Source of the DNA: JAKACA01 sp052143575
Lineage (GTDB): Bacteria > Actinomycetota > Acidimicrobiia > Acidimicrobiales > Bog-793
Assembly (NCBI GenBank): GCA_052143575.1
Contig: JBKQSP010000054.1
Span: forward strand, 45,211-109,210
Direction of reading: 5' to 3'
Length of the DNA: 64,000 nt
The position numbers and the translations under genes were made by a program. The first letter of the stretch is position 1. Each line of letters begins with the position of its first letter. The notes under the pieces were generated by a model. It was given only the letters and a program-made list of their open reading frames with translations, was not told the DNA's origin and did no database searches. Below are positions 7,746 through 16,570 of this stretch, in pieces.

Positions 7746-8933
7746 CTACCCGGAACCGGCGTCGCCTCCTGCCACCTCCCGCAGGCGCCGATGGAGGTAG
7801 CGGCGCTCCGCCTCGGTCGTGGTGAGCAGGATGGCCTCTCGATAGGCTGCCGCCGCCTCGTCGCCGCGGTCGAGTCGCCGGAGGAGATCTGCCCGCGTCG
7901 CCGGCATCAGGTGGTAGCCGGCGAGCGCCCCGGAAGTCTCCAGGGCCTCTACAAGCCTCAGACCGGCAGCTGGTCCGTCTGCCATGGCGACGGCGACGGC
8001 CCGGTTCAGCTGAACGACGGGGGAGGGCAGAAACGCCATGAGTCGGCCGTAGAGGGCGGCGATCTCGGCCCAATCGGTGTCGGCGGCCGAGTCGGCGGCG
8101 GCGTGGCAGGCGGCGATGGCGGCCTGTATCTGGTAGGGACCGGGCCGTCGCTGTCGCAGCGCCAGAGCAAGGACGTCGAGACCCTCGCCGATCGAGTCCC
8201 GGTCCCAACGACTGCGGTCTTGCTCCTCGAGGGGAACGAGATCGCCGTCGGCGTCCACACGGGAAGCCCTGCGCCCGTCGTGCAGCAGCATGAGGGCGAG
8301 CAAGCCGAGTGCCTCGGGCTCGTCGGGCATGAGGCCTGTGAGGAGGCGCCCGAGTCTGATCGCCTCACGCGACAGGTTGGTTCGCATCAGCTCGGCACCG
8401 GAGGTCGCCGCGTAGCCCTCGTTGAACAACAGGTAGAGGACACCCAGTACCGCCCCGGTGCGCTCTGGCAGCATGTGAGCGGGCGGCACCCGGTAGGGGA
8501 TGGCGGCGTTTCGGATCTTCCGCTTCGCCCGCACGAGGCGTTGCGCCATGGTCACCTCGGGGACGAGAAACGCCCGGGCGATCTCGGCGGTGCTGAGGCC
8601 GGCGAGCGTCCGTAAGGTGAGCGCCACCTGGGCCTCGGTGGACAAGGCCGGGTGACAGCACGTGAAGATGAGGCGGAGGCGGTCGTCTGCCACGCCGCTC
8701 TCGTCGCCGTCGGATGGTTCGGTGGGAGTCGACAACACCGCCACCTCCTGCAGCTTGGCGGCGCCTGTGACGGCCCGGCGGAGGCGGTCGAGGGCGCGGT
8801 TGCGGGCGGCCGTCGTGAGCCAGGCGCCGGGGTTGCGCGGGACACCGTCGCGCTGCCAGCGTTCCAGAGCCAGCGCGAAGGCATCCTGCGCGCACTCCTC
8901 GGCGAGGTCCCAATCACCCGTCATGCGGATCAA
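7746..8933 (-). CDS. RNA polymerase sigma factor, ECF family with long C-terminal extension (SigJ/RpoE-like, DUF6596 type)
   Basis: 395 residues from a TTG at 8933. Sigma region 2 is clear (GDWDLAEECAQDAFALALE, then GAWLTTAARNRALDRLRR) and region 4 is LSTAEIARAFLVPEVTMAQR. A long helical, TPR-like C-terminus follows, as in sigma factors paired with YCII (DGPF) proteins. Region 2 homology continues upstream of 8933 in the same frame (FSGEWGRVVATLIRMTGDW) to about 9011. That stretch has no ATG, GTG or TTG, only a CTG at 9011, so the true start is unresolved. The gene lies directly downstream of the YCII gene at 8999-9346, its usual partner. Confidence 0.85.
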   Translation of the reverse strand: MIRMTGDWDLAEECAQDAFALALERWQRDGVPRNPGAWLTTAARNRALDRLRRAVTGAAKLQEVAVLSTPTEPSDGDESGVADDRLRLIFTCCHPALSTEAQVALTLRTLAGLSTAEIARAFLVPEVTMAQRLVRAKRKIRNAAIPYRVPPAHMLPERTGAVLGVLYLLFNEGYAATSGAELMRTNLSREAIRLGRLLTGLMPDEPEALGLLALMLLHDGRRASRVDADGDLVPLEEQDRSRWDRDSIGEGLDVLALALRQRRPGPYQIQAAIAACHAAADSAADTDWAEIAALYGRLMAFLPSPVVQLNRAVAVAMADGPAAGLRLVEALETSGALAGYHLMPATRADLLRRLDRGDEAAAAYREAILLTTTEAERRYLHRRLREVAGGDAGSG

Positions 8934-8998
8934 GGTGGCGACGACTCGGCCCCACTCACCGCTGAAGGCATCGACGACCGCTGTGGCGACGTCGGGCC

Positions 8999-9346
8999 CT
9001 ACATCTCCCAGATGGGCCTCACTTCGATCGAACCGTGCTTCGCCCCAGGGATCTTCGAAGCCACTTCGATGGCCTCGTCGAGGTCCTTGCAGTCGACGAC
9101 GAAGTAACCGCCGATCTGCTCCTTGGTCTCGGCGAAGGGTCCATCGGAGGCCAGGGTCTCACCGTTGCGGACTCGCACGGTCGTAGCATCGCTCGCCGGC
9201 CGCAGGCGCTCACCGCCCCGCAGGACGCCGCGTTGTCCCATCTCGTTGCCGAAGGCGTCGTAGCCCGCCAACATGGCGGCGTCGTCCTCGGGCGTCCAGC
9301 CGGCCCTCACAGCTTCGTCGTCAGCGATCAACAGCAGGTAGCGCAT
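8999..9346 (-). CDS. YCII/DGPF-domain protein
   Basis: 115 residues, the full length of a single YCII domain. It has the N-terminal strand MRYLLLIADDE, the diagnostic DGPFAETKEQIGGYFV and the C-terminal VRPIWEM. A strong AGGAGG lies just upstream of the ATG at 9346. Proteins of this type are encoded next to the sigma factor found here at 7746-8933. Their biochemical role is not settled, although the fold is ferredoxin-like and related to muconolactone isomerase. The stop overlaps the region encoding the expected N-terminus of the sigma factor. Confidence 0.92.
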   Translation of the reverse strand: MRYLLLIADDEAVRAGWTPEDDAAMLAGYDAFGNEMGQRGVLRGGERLRPASDATTVRVRNGETLASDGPFAETKEQIGGYFVVDCKDLDEAIEVASKIPGAKHGSIEVRPIWEM

Positions 9347-9462
9347 CGGTCCTCCTCGTAGTGACTCGTCTTCCCCTACGACGAACGACCGTGGGCGAGA
9401 TCGACGCCCACTCTCTCAGAATGTCGTCGCGCCCTGAGCAATCCTCCGGCGAGAGCCGGCTC

Positions 9463-10575
9463 TCAGTCGATCGTCCTGATCAAGGCGCCGGTGACGGCGT
9501 TCATCTCGGTGAGCGAGTCGCCGGGCAGGCCAGCAGATCCTTCGTTGACCACCCAGAGCGTGGCGTTTGCGACGACGAGCGCTTCAGGGTTGCTGAACTT
9601 GTAAGGCCCGTTCGTGTTGCACATCATCCACGGCATCGGGACGTTGGCGGTCGGCTTGATCTGCGTGATCATCGGCGAGGCACCCGGCGGGCTGGCTGCG
9701 AAGAAGAAGCCGTCGCCGAAGGTGATGGGCGCAGGACTCGGCAGGTTGCCCTCGTAGTTCCCGATCACCTTGTCGACCTTGCCCGTGCTGGCTGAGATCT
9801 CCGTCAGGGATGGCCCGGCGTAGTTGGTGACCCAGACGCCGCCACCGTGAGCAGCGATCCCCGTCGGCTCGTCAAAGCCGTACTGGCCTCCCTGCAGGAC
9901 GTGCGGCTGCTTCATCGTCCCGGCGTTGATCTCTGTGACGGAGTCGCTGCCGCTGTTCGTCACGAACAGCTCCGTGCCGACGGCGACGATCGCCGTCGGT
10001 CTGTCGAACCCGTACTGGCTCCCGGAGGCGATCCCGCTCGGCTTCCCGCTGCTGGCGGAGATCTTCGTCACCGCACCCTTGGCGCTCAGCACGTACAGGT
10101 AGCCGTCGTCGGCTGCCAGAGCCCTCGGGTAGGAGAACCCGTAGCCGCTACCCCGCAGCGTCCGAACGAGGGCGCCGTTGCTGGTCGTGACCTCCGTCAC
10201 CCCGGCCCGCCAGTTGGCGACGAAGAGGTCCGGGCCGATGACCTGCAGGGCTGTCGGCTCGCTGAAGTCGTAGCGGGTGCCGAAGATCGTCCTGACGTAG
10301 ACGCCGCTCGAGGCGTTCAGCTCCGTGAGCGAGTTGCCGGCCCGATTGGCGACGAAGAGGTCGCCGCCGGCGACGGCGGCGGCGTCCGGCGACCGGAAGC
10401 CGTAGCTGTGCGCGTGCTTGGCCCCGCCTGCCCCCGTGGACTTGGCGGCGGCAACAGCGGGTCCGGCCGCCAACAGCGCACCCGCCAGCGTGCCGACGGC
10501 GACTGCTGCCACACCGATCGTTCGCCGGGAGCGCCGCCGGCGGTCGTCCGAGCGTCCCGTCCTTGGATCCGACAT
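9463..10575 (-). CDS. secreted beta-propeller (NHL/YncE-like) protein
   Basis: 370 residues. An Arg-rich N-terminus and a hydrophobic segment (IGVAAVAVGTLAGALLAAG) form a signal peptide ending around AVAAAKS; RRRRSRRT just before it could make it a Tat substrate. The mature part is six to seven blades of about 45 residues, each with YGF..P.A....G.LFVAN......LTE.NA.(S/T)G. There are no catalytic residues. Such propellers usually bind ligands or proteins outside the cell. The ATG at 10575 has AAGGAGA eight bases upstream. It is divergent from the DinB-YCII gene at 10806. Confidence 0.8.
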   Translation of the reverse strand: MSDPRTGRSDDRRRRSRRTIGVAAVAVGTLAGALLAAGPAVAAAKSTGAGGAKHAHSYGFRSPDAAAVAGGDLFVANRAGNSLTELNASSGVYVRTIFGTRYDFSEPTALQVIGPDLFVANWRAGVTEVTTSNGALVRTLRGSGYGFSYPRALAADDGYLYVLSAKGAVTKISASSGKPSGIASGSQYGFDRPTAIVAVGTELFVTNSGSDSVTEINAGTMKQPHVLQGGQYGFDEPTGIAAHGGGVWVTNYAGPSLTEISASTGKVDKVIGNYEGNLPSPAPITFGDGFFFAASPPGASPMITQIKPTANVPMPWMMCNTNGPYKFSNPEALVVANATLWVVNEGSAGLPGDSLTEMNAVTGALIRTID

Positions 10576-10805
10576 GTGCCGTGTCTCCTTTGCGTCCGAT
10601 TCCCCGACCCCGTGGCCGCAGAGCCCGCCGCAGCAACGGTAGCTCAGCGTTCCCGGTGCCTCGCGCCATTCCGGCGGACACGCCCTCGGCAGGAGACGAC
10701 CGCGCATTGACGGCGGCGTCGTGGCTTGCCAATCTCCAGTCACCGTCTGGATGCCAGGCGGACGCCGAGCCCGCAGAAGACGCACAGCATGAGAAGGAGC
10801 CTCCG

Positions 10806-11600
10806 ATGAGCGTAAGCATCGAAGCGGCCTATGCCCCATTCATCGCCAGCCTCCGGGCCGGGTCGTTCAGCGCGCCAGACGAGGGGTGGCCGGCGGAGCT
10901 CATCGGCGCCCATGTCGCCATGAACAACGACCTCATCGCGGCGTTGGCCGAGAGCGTGGCGGCGGGGGAGGAGCCGAGCTACGACAACGAGGTCGGCGTG
11001 GACGACGACGAGCTGCGATCCTTCGTAGAGGCCGCCGGCGGGATCGCCGGCGTTGCGGACGCCGTCGAGCGCTCGGCCGTCCGTCTCGCCGCTGCCTACG
11101 ACGCCCTCGGCGAGCGGTCGGGCACGCTCGTGCCGGTGGTGATCCGGGACGGCGGTTCCATCGTGGCCGACCGCCCGATGGCCGTCGGCGCCTTCTGCGA
11201 GGGGAACGCCAGCTTCCATCTGGACCTGCATCGTCAGCAGCTGGACGCCCTCGAGATCGTCCCGACAGGGCAGGCCCCGGAGGCCTTTGACCGCTATGAG
11301 CTCGTCCTGCTCGTGCGGCGATCCGATACTCCCGAGCCGTCCGAGGAGGAGACGGCCGCCGTGATGAGCCTGCACCTCGGCTTCTTCGCCAAGATGCAGG
11401 CGGCCGGCTACCTCCTGGCGCCGGGCCCGCTCAGGGGCGAGGAGGGCGAGCAGCTGGCGGGGCTCGGCCTCTATCGGACCGGTTCGCGCGAGAAAGCGCG
11501 CCGGCTCGCAGAGAGCGATCCGGCCGTGCGAGCCGGCTGGTTCTCCGTGGCGGTGCTCGACTGGTACACAGCCAAAGGCGCCCTATCCTTCGGAGCGTGA
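10806..11600 (+). CDS. DinB/maleylpyruvate-isomerase-like domain fused to a YCII domain
   Basis: 264 residues. The first ~155 look like a four-helix DinB/MDMPI-type domain with metal-ligand-like histidines in ELIGAHVAMNND and SFHLDLHRQQLD. Residues ~160-264 are a YCII-like domain (YELVLLVRR..., ESDPAVRAGWFSVAVLDW). AAGGAG lies upstream of the ATG at 10806. DinB-fold proteins in actinobacteria are often mycothiol-dependent transferases or isomerases; activity here is unproven. A stand-alone YCII gene lies about 1.5 kb away (8999-9346). It appears monocistronic. Confidence 0.65.
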   Translation: MSVSIEAAYAPFIASLRAGSFSAPDEGWPAELIGAHVAMNNDLIAALAESVAAGEEPSYDNEVGVDDDELRSFVEAAGGIAGVADAVERSAVRLAAAYDALGERSGTLVPVVIRDGGSIVADRPMAVGAFCEGNASFHLDLHRQQLDALEIVPTGQAPEAFDRYELVLLVRRSDTPEPSEEETAAVMSLHLGFFAKMQAAGYLLAPGPLRGEEGEQLAGLGLYRTGSREKARRLAESDPAVRAGWFSVAVLDWYTAKGALSFGA

Positions 11601-11700
11601 TCATTCCGGCGGAGCCGCAGAGTCCGCCGTTTCGGGTGGCCATGAGAGGACCCCGGCCGGAAGCGCGGACACCCGCCCCGGCCAAAGTAGGCTTGGGGCC

Positions 11701-13566
11701 GTGGGCGAACCGACGCCCGAGAGCGAAGGCTCGGGCGGCACATCAGCGCAGATGGCCCGGTTGGACCTTTCGCGCCTTGACTCGGGTGGCAACGGTGGTG
11801 CTGGGCTCGTGAAAGAGGGCGTTGCCCTGCAGCCGCTGCTCGAGATCGGAGACCGCAGCGCCGTCGGCTACGAGGTGCTGAGGCGGCCGCCGAAGAGCCG
11901 GCGTGATCCTGTCGCCGACTTTGCGCGCACGCTCGAGATGGTCCCGCTCGTGAACCCCGCCGTCCTCCTCGTCCCGGCCGACGAGCAGCTCTTCAGCGAG
12001 GTCGGTGACACGCTGCTGGCCATGACGGCGGCTGCTGGCGTCATGCCCGCCGAGCTCGTCTGGCTGATGCCGGCGCAGGAGACGGCCGGCGAGACGGGCC
12101 GGGTGATCGAGCGCGCCCGCTGGCTCACCCAGAATGGCTTCGGGCTGGCGCTCGACGGTTTGGGGATCGCCTCTCTGGCTGACGCCAAGCTCGCCGACCT
12201 GAACCCGAACTTTGCCATGCTCTGGTCGGGCTTCGCAGAGCGCCTGCTCGCCGAGCCGCGGGCGCGAGCCGAGGTGGCGGCTCTCATGTCGTATTTCGGT
12301 CGGCTCGGCACGAGAGTCGTCGTGCGCCGAGTCGACGACGAGCGCGCCGCCCAACTCTGGCTCGAGCTCGGCCTGCAGGTCGGTATCGGGAACTGGCTGC
12401 ATCCGCCGGTCGTGCTCGACCCCTGGATCGCCGAGCCGGGCGACGAGGTCGTCAACCGCTCATGGTTCCGCGAGCGGGCGGTGCGCGTGCTCGGCCGCCA
12501 CGGCGGCGAGCGGATCCCGGTGTCCTTCGCGCCGCTGCCGACGGGTAACGCCGCGGCCGACGACCGTGAGTTCGCCCGCGCCCTGGCAGAGGCGGCCCGC
12601 AGCCTGCAGGGCGAGCATGACTCCGGCGCCATTCTCGACACCGTGGCCGACCTGCTGCCCCGCGTCGTCCCCGTCGACCGCCTGGCGATCTTTCAAGCGG
12701 ACTGGGACAGCTACACCTTGCGCCCACTCGTGGTCGTCGGGGAGGGCCTCGAGGGTCTCGCCGACGTCGACGATCTCATGGGGGCGGGCATCACCGGTTG
12801 GGCGTTTCTCCGGGGCGAGCCGTACAACTGCGGCGACACCTTCGCCCACGCCGAGGCAGCACATGTTCCCGGCAGCGCCGGCGGCCGTTACGACGAGTCG
12901 CTCCTCGTCATCCCCTTGATCGCCGGCGATCAGCGCCTGGGCGCCCTCGATGTGTGGCGGGACGGCCTCGATCGCTTCAGCGAGGAGGAGGTCGAGCGCT
13001 GCGCCCTCATTGGCTTCCTGGCGGCCGCCGCTTGGCGCAACGCTCAGCTGTACTCAGAGCTCGAGCAGCGCGTTCTCACCGACAAGCTCACGGGGCTCCT
13101 CAATAAGCGGTGGTGGGACGAGCTCGCCCCCCGCGAGGCGGCGCAGGCGCTGCGCACCGGCTCGGAGCTGGCAATCCTCCTCGTCGATCTCGACCACTTC
13201 AAACGCGTCAACGACACGTGTGGCCATGCCGTCGGCGACGTCACGTTGAGAAACGCCGCCCGTGTGCTTGCCGGCGCCGTGCGTTCCGGTGATGCCGCTG
13301 TGCGTTTCGGGGGCGACGAGTTCCTGCTCGTGCTGCATGGAGCCGACGCCCGTGGGGCCGAGCGCGTCGCCGAGACGGTGCGCAAGACCCTGGCGGACCT
13401 ACCAGCGACCTGTGAAGGGCTCGGTGCCGTGACGGCGTCCATCGGCGTGGCGCTCTTCCCGACGCACGGGCCTTCGTTGGACGAGGTCGTGCATGAAGCC
13501 GATCTCGCCATGTACCGGGCGAAGGCTCGTGGTCGCGACCAGGTCGTCGTCTTCCGACCGACCTGA
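11701..13566 (+). CDS. diguanylate cyclase with degenerate EAL-like domain and GAF domain
   Basis: 621 residues. Residues ~40-260 resemble an EAL phosphodiesterase fold, but the signature is EVL (GYEVLRRP) and the catalytic DDFG segment reads ALDGLGIASL, so I expect no hydrolase activity. A GAF-like sensor lies at ~300-450. A GGDEF domain covers ~455-620 with TDKLTGLLNKRWW, LVDLDHFKRVND and an intact FGGDEF, ending in DLAMYRAKARGRD. It should make cyclic di-GMP in response to a signal read by the GAF or EAL-like part. The GTG at 11701 is the chosen start. No membrane segments, so cytosolic. Confidence 0.88.
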   Translation: MGEPTPESEGSGGTSAQMARLDLSRLDSGGNGGAGLVKEGVALQPLLEIGDRSAVGYEVLRRPPKSRRDPVADFARTLEMVPLVNPAVLLVPADEQLFSEVGDTLLAMTAAAGVMPAELVWLMPAQETAGETGRVIERARWLTQNGFGLALDGLGIASLADAKLADLNPNFAMLWSGFAERLLAEPRARAEVAALMSYFGRLGTRVVVRRVDDERAAQLWLELGLQVGIGNWLHPPVVLDPWIAEPGDEVVNRSWFRERAVRVLGRHGGERIPVSFAPLPTGNAAADDREFARALAEAARSLQGEHDSGAILDTVADLLPRVVPVDRLAIFQADWDSYTLRPLVVVGEGLEGLADVDDLMGAGITGWAFLRGEPYNCGDTFAHAEAAHVPGSAGGRYDESLLVIPLIAGDQRLGALDVWRDGLDRFSEEEVERCALIGFLAAAAWRNAQLYSELEQRVLTDKLTGLLNKRWWDELAPREAAQALRTGSELAILLVDLDHFKRVNDTCGHAVGDVTLRNAARVLAGAVRSGDAAVRFGGDEFLLVLHGADARGAERVAETVRKTLADLPATCEGLGAVTASIGVALFPTHGPSLDEVVHEADLAMYRAKARGRDQVVVFRPT

Positions 13567-13684
13567 GCGGGCGGCGGGGCCGCCTGCGTCGAGGGACGGT
13601 CGGTGGACCGTTAGCGAGACCGCCGTGCCCCATCTCGTCACGTCTGTGGCGACAGCAGCACCTCCGGCAGGGCAACATGGGGCG

Positions 13685-15358
13685 ATGGACGTACTTGTGA
13701 TCGCCGGCCGAGCGACGGTTCCCGACTTCCTCCTCGCCCGTAACTCCCGCGTCGTCGACCTCGCCGACGCCGAGGTGACGCCGGCTGTCATGGTGGATCT
13801 GCGCGCCCGACTTCCGCGGCGCGTCACCGTCGTCGGCCCGTTCGGCGCCGATGTCGCTGCCCGCTTGCACCGGGCCGGCCTCCCCGTCCGCCTCCACACC
13901 GATGAGGACGTCACGGGGCGTCCGAGCCTTGCCGGCGTCGAGGTCCTGCCGCTGACGGATCGGGGGGCGCCCATGGACGTCGTGGCTTCCCTGCTCGACC
14001 TTGTCGGTGACACGCCACTGGTACGCCTCGATCGCATCGGCCGGGATCTTCCCTGCCCCTTGCTCGCCAAGCTCGAGCTCCTCAACCCTGGCGGCAGCGT
14101 GAAGGACCGCCCGGCCGTGGCCATGATCGAGCAGGCGGAGCGAGACGGCCTCCTGAAGCCCGGTGGCACCATCGTCGAGGGGACGTCCGGCAATACCGGT
14201 GTCGGCCTCGCCATCGTGGCAGCGCGCCGCCGGTACCACTGCATCTTCGTGATGCCCGACAAGATGGCCCCGGAGAAGATCGCCCTCCTGCGTGCCTACG
14301 GGGCACAAGTGGTCGTGTGCCCGAGTGCGGTGGCGCCGGACCATCCCGACTCGTACTACTCGGTGACGGCACGCCTCGCCGAGGAGATCCCGGGCGCCTA
14401 TCACCCTGACCAGTACCACAACCCGGAGAACCCGGAATCACACGTGCGTACGACAGGCCCGGAGATCTGGCGCCAGACGGCCGGTCGCGTGACGCACTTC
14501 GTCGCCGGCATCGGCACGGGCGGCACGATCAGCGGCATCGGCCGCTATCTCAAGTCCCAGAACCCCGACGTGCAGATCATCGGGGCGGATCCGGAGGGAT
14601 CGGTCTACTCCGGCGGCTCGGGCCGCCCGTATCTCGTCGAGGGCATCGGCGAGGACTTCTGGCCGACGACCTACGACCCCGACGTCATCGACCGCGTCGT
14701 CATGGTGCGCGACACCGACTCGTTCATCACGGCGCGACGCGTCGGCGTCGAAGAGGGCATCCTCGTCGGCGGTTCGACCGGGACGGCGCTCTGGGCGGCG
14801 CTCCACCTCGGCCAGGAGCTCGGTGCCGACGACGTCGTCGTCACGCTCATCCCGGACTCGGGCCGCGGATACCTGTCGAAGCTGTACAACGACGAATGGA
14901 TGGCAGACCACGGCTTCCTGCGCGAGACGGGTCAGACCGTGGCGGACCTCCTCGAGCGCAAGGGGGCGACGTTGCCCGAGCTGATACACGTCCATCCCGA
15001 CGACACGGCGAGGGAGGCAATCGGCATCATGCAGGAGTTCGGCGTCTCCCAGCTCGCCGTCGTGCAGGCGGAGCCGCCCCTCGCAGAGGCCGAGGTGATC
15101 GGTGCCGTGCACGAGCGCGACCTCATGCAGCGGGCCTTCCAGGATGCGTCCCTTCTCGACCGGTCCGTGCGCGAGGTGATGAGCCCGCCCTTGCCGACGG
15201 TGGGCAGCGGAGAGAGCGTCGAGTTGGCCGTGCACCGGCTGGAGGCGGCGCCGGCTGTGCTCGTGATCGACCACGGTCACCCGGTCGGGGTGCTGACGAG
15301 GACGGACGCCCTCGGGTTTCTTGCCCAGGCCGGCAGGGCAGGCGAGACGGCACGATGA
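13685..15358 (+). CDS. cbs: cystathionine beta-synthase (PLP enzyme with C-terminal CBS domains)
   Basis: 557 residues. The PLP fold-type II core begins with SLLDLVGDTPLVRLDRI (residue ~100) and has the PLP lysine in NPGGSVKDRPAV, the substrate loop EGTSGNTGVGLA and the glycine-rich phosphate loop GTGGTISGIG. Two CBS motifs occupy the last ~120 residues. It condenses serine with homocysteine. The ~96-residue N-terminal extension from ATG 13685 is codon-biased like a real gene but matches no domain I know; an ATG at 13973 would give the standard length. It overlaps the next gene by ATGA, forming a reverse-transsulfuration operon. Confidence 0.93.
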   Translation: MDVLVIAGRATVPDFLLARNSRVVDLADAEVTPAVMVDLRARLPRRVTVVGPFGADVAARLHRAGLPVRLHTDEDVTGRPSLAGVEVLPLTDRGAPMDVVASLLDLVGDTPLVRLDRIGRDLPCPLLAKLELLNPGGSVKDRPAVAMIEQAERDGLLKPGGTIVEGTSGNTGVGLAIVAARRRYHCIFVMPDKMAPEKIALLRAYGAQVVVCPSAVAPDHPDSYYSVTARLAEEIPGAYHPDQYHNPENPESHVRTTGPEIWRQTAGRVTHFVAGIGTGGTISGIGRYLKSQNPDVQIIGADPEGSVYSGGSGRPYLVEGIGEDFWPTTYDPDVIDRVVMVRDTDSFITARRVGVEEGILVGGSTGTALWAALHLGQELGADDVVVTLIPDSGRGYLSKLYNDEWMADHGFLRETGQTVADLLERKGATLPELIHVHPDDTAREAIGIMQEFGVSQLAVVQAEPPLAEAEVIGAVHERDLMQRAFQDASLLDRSVREVMSPPLPTVGSGESVELAVHRLEAAPAVLVIDHGHPVGVLTRTDALGFLAQAGRAGETAR

Positions 15359-16494
15359 CGGGCGAACTCGGCTTCGAAACGCGAGCCATCCACGCCGCCC
15401 AACCGCCGGATGCCTCCACGGGGGCCGTCATCCCCGCCGTGCACCTGGCGACTACCTACGCGCAGGAGGCCGTCGGAGCGCACAAGGGCTACGACTACAG
15501 CCGGACGCGCAACCCGACGCGGGCCACGCTGGAAGGCACGCTCGCCGCCCTCGAGGGCGCCACGCTCGGCTTCTGCTTCGCCAGCGGCATGGCAGCCGAG
15601 GACGCCGTGCTGCGGAGCCTGCGACCGGGAGACAACCTCCTCATCCCGAACGATGCCTACGGCGGAACCTGGCGGCTGATCGCCCGCGTCTACGGCGAGA
15701 GCGGCATCTCTCACACGCCCGTCGACCTCACCGACGCCGGTGCCGTGGACGCCGCCTGGCAGCCGTCGACCAAGCTCGTCTGGATCGAATCTCCGAGCAA
15801 CCCGCTCTTGCGCATCGCAGACATCGAGGCGCTGGCGGAGGTCGCTCACTCCCACGGCGGCTGGTGCATCGTCGACAACACGTTCGCGACGCCCTACCTG
15901 CAGCAACCGCTCTCGCTCGGCGCCGACGCCGTCGTGCACTCCGCCACGAAGTACCTCGGCGGGCACTCCGATGTCGTGGGGGGAGCGGTGCTGACGAGCG
16001 ACCCAGACCTCGCCGAGCACGTCGCCTTCATCCAGAACTCCGCCGGCGCCGTGCCAGGCCCCCTCGATTGCTACCTCGTGCAACGCGGGCTGAAGACGCT
16101 CGCCGTGCGCATGGACCGTCAGTGCGCCAATGCTGCCGTCATCGCCGACTTCCTCTCGGAGCACCCGGCCGTCGGGCGGGTGTGCTACCCCGGGCTCTCC
16201 TCCCATCCTGGCCACGACATCGCCAAGCGGCAGATGCGGGACTTCGGCGCCATGGTGTCGTTCGTGCTGAAAGAAGGCGAGGAGGTCGCTCTCGCCACGG
16301 CCGCTCGCACCGAGCTGTTCACCCTCGCCGAGTCGCTCGGCGCCGTGGAGTCCCTCATCGAGCACCCGGCTCGCATGACGCACGCCTCCGTCGTGAGCTC
16401 ACCGCTGGCCGTCGATCCCGGGTTGCTTCGACTGTCTGTCGGGCTCGAGTCCGTAGGCGATCTCGTGGCCGATCTGGCGCAGGCACTCGGCTGA
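15355..16494 (+). CDS. cystathionine gamma-lyase / gamma-synthase family PLP enzyme
   Basis: 379 residues, full length for the Cys/Met metabolism PLP family. Visible marks are GFETRAIHAAQPPD, YSRTRNPTRATLEG, the binding Asp in VDNTFATPYLQQP and the PLP lysine in SATKYLGGHSD, with C-terminal RLSVGLES. The start ATG overlaps the cbs stop (15355-15358). Next to cystathionine beta-synthase the most economical role is cystathionine gamma-lyase, completing homocysteine to cysteine. Gamma-synthase activity cannot be excluded from sequence. Confidence 0.9.
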   Translation: MTGELGFETRAIHAAQPPDASTGAVIPAVHLATTYAQEAVGAHKGYDYSRTRNPTRATLEGTLAALEGATLGFCFASGMAAEDAVLRSLRPGDNLLIPNDAYGGTWRLIARVYGESGISHTPVDLTDAGAVDAAWQPSTKLVWIESPSNPLLRIADIEALAEVAHSHGGWCIVDNTFATPYLQQPLSLGADAVVHSATKYLGGHSDVVGGAVLTSDPDLAEHVAFIQNSAGAVPGPLDCYLVQRGLKTLAVRMDRQCANAAVIADFLSEHPAVGRVCYPGLSSHPGHDIAKRQMRDFGAMVSFVLKEGEEVALATAARTELFTLAESLGAVESLIEHPARMTHASVVSSPLAVDPGLLRLSVGLESVGDLVADLAQALG

Positions 16495-16528
16495 GCTTCC
16501 TGTCGTAGCCCCTCGCGTCACAAACGAG

Positions 16529-16549
16529 CGCCGGCGTTTCGGGCCGGCG
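16529..16549. terminator. candidate hairpin between convergent genes
   Basis: CGCCGGC (16529-16535) pairs perfectly with GCCGGCG (16543-16549) around a 7-base loop. It lies in the 76-base gap between the lyase stop (16494) and the permease stop (16571). It could terminate both converging transcripts, but there is no T-run on either side. Confidence 0.4.
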
Positions 16550-16570
16550 GGCTCAGCTGCTCAGGGCTGC

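Noticed and set aside
14438..16383. Long minus-strand frames opposite the cbs and gamma-lyase genes
   Set aside because: Antisense to well-conserved PLP enzymes; no domains.
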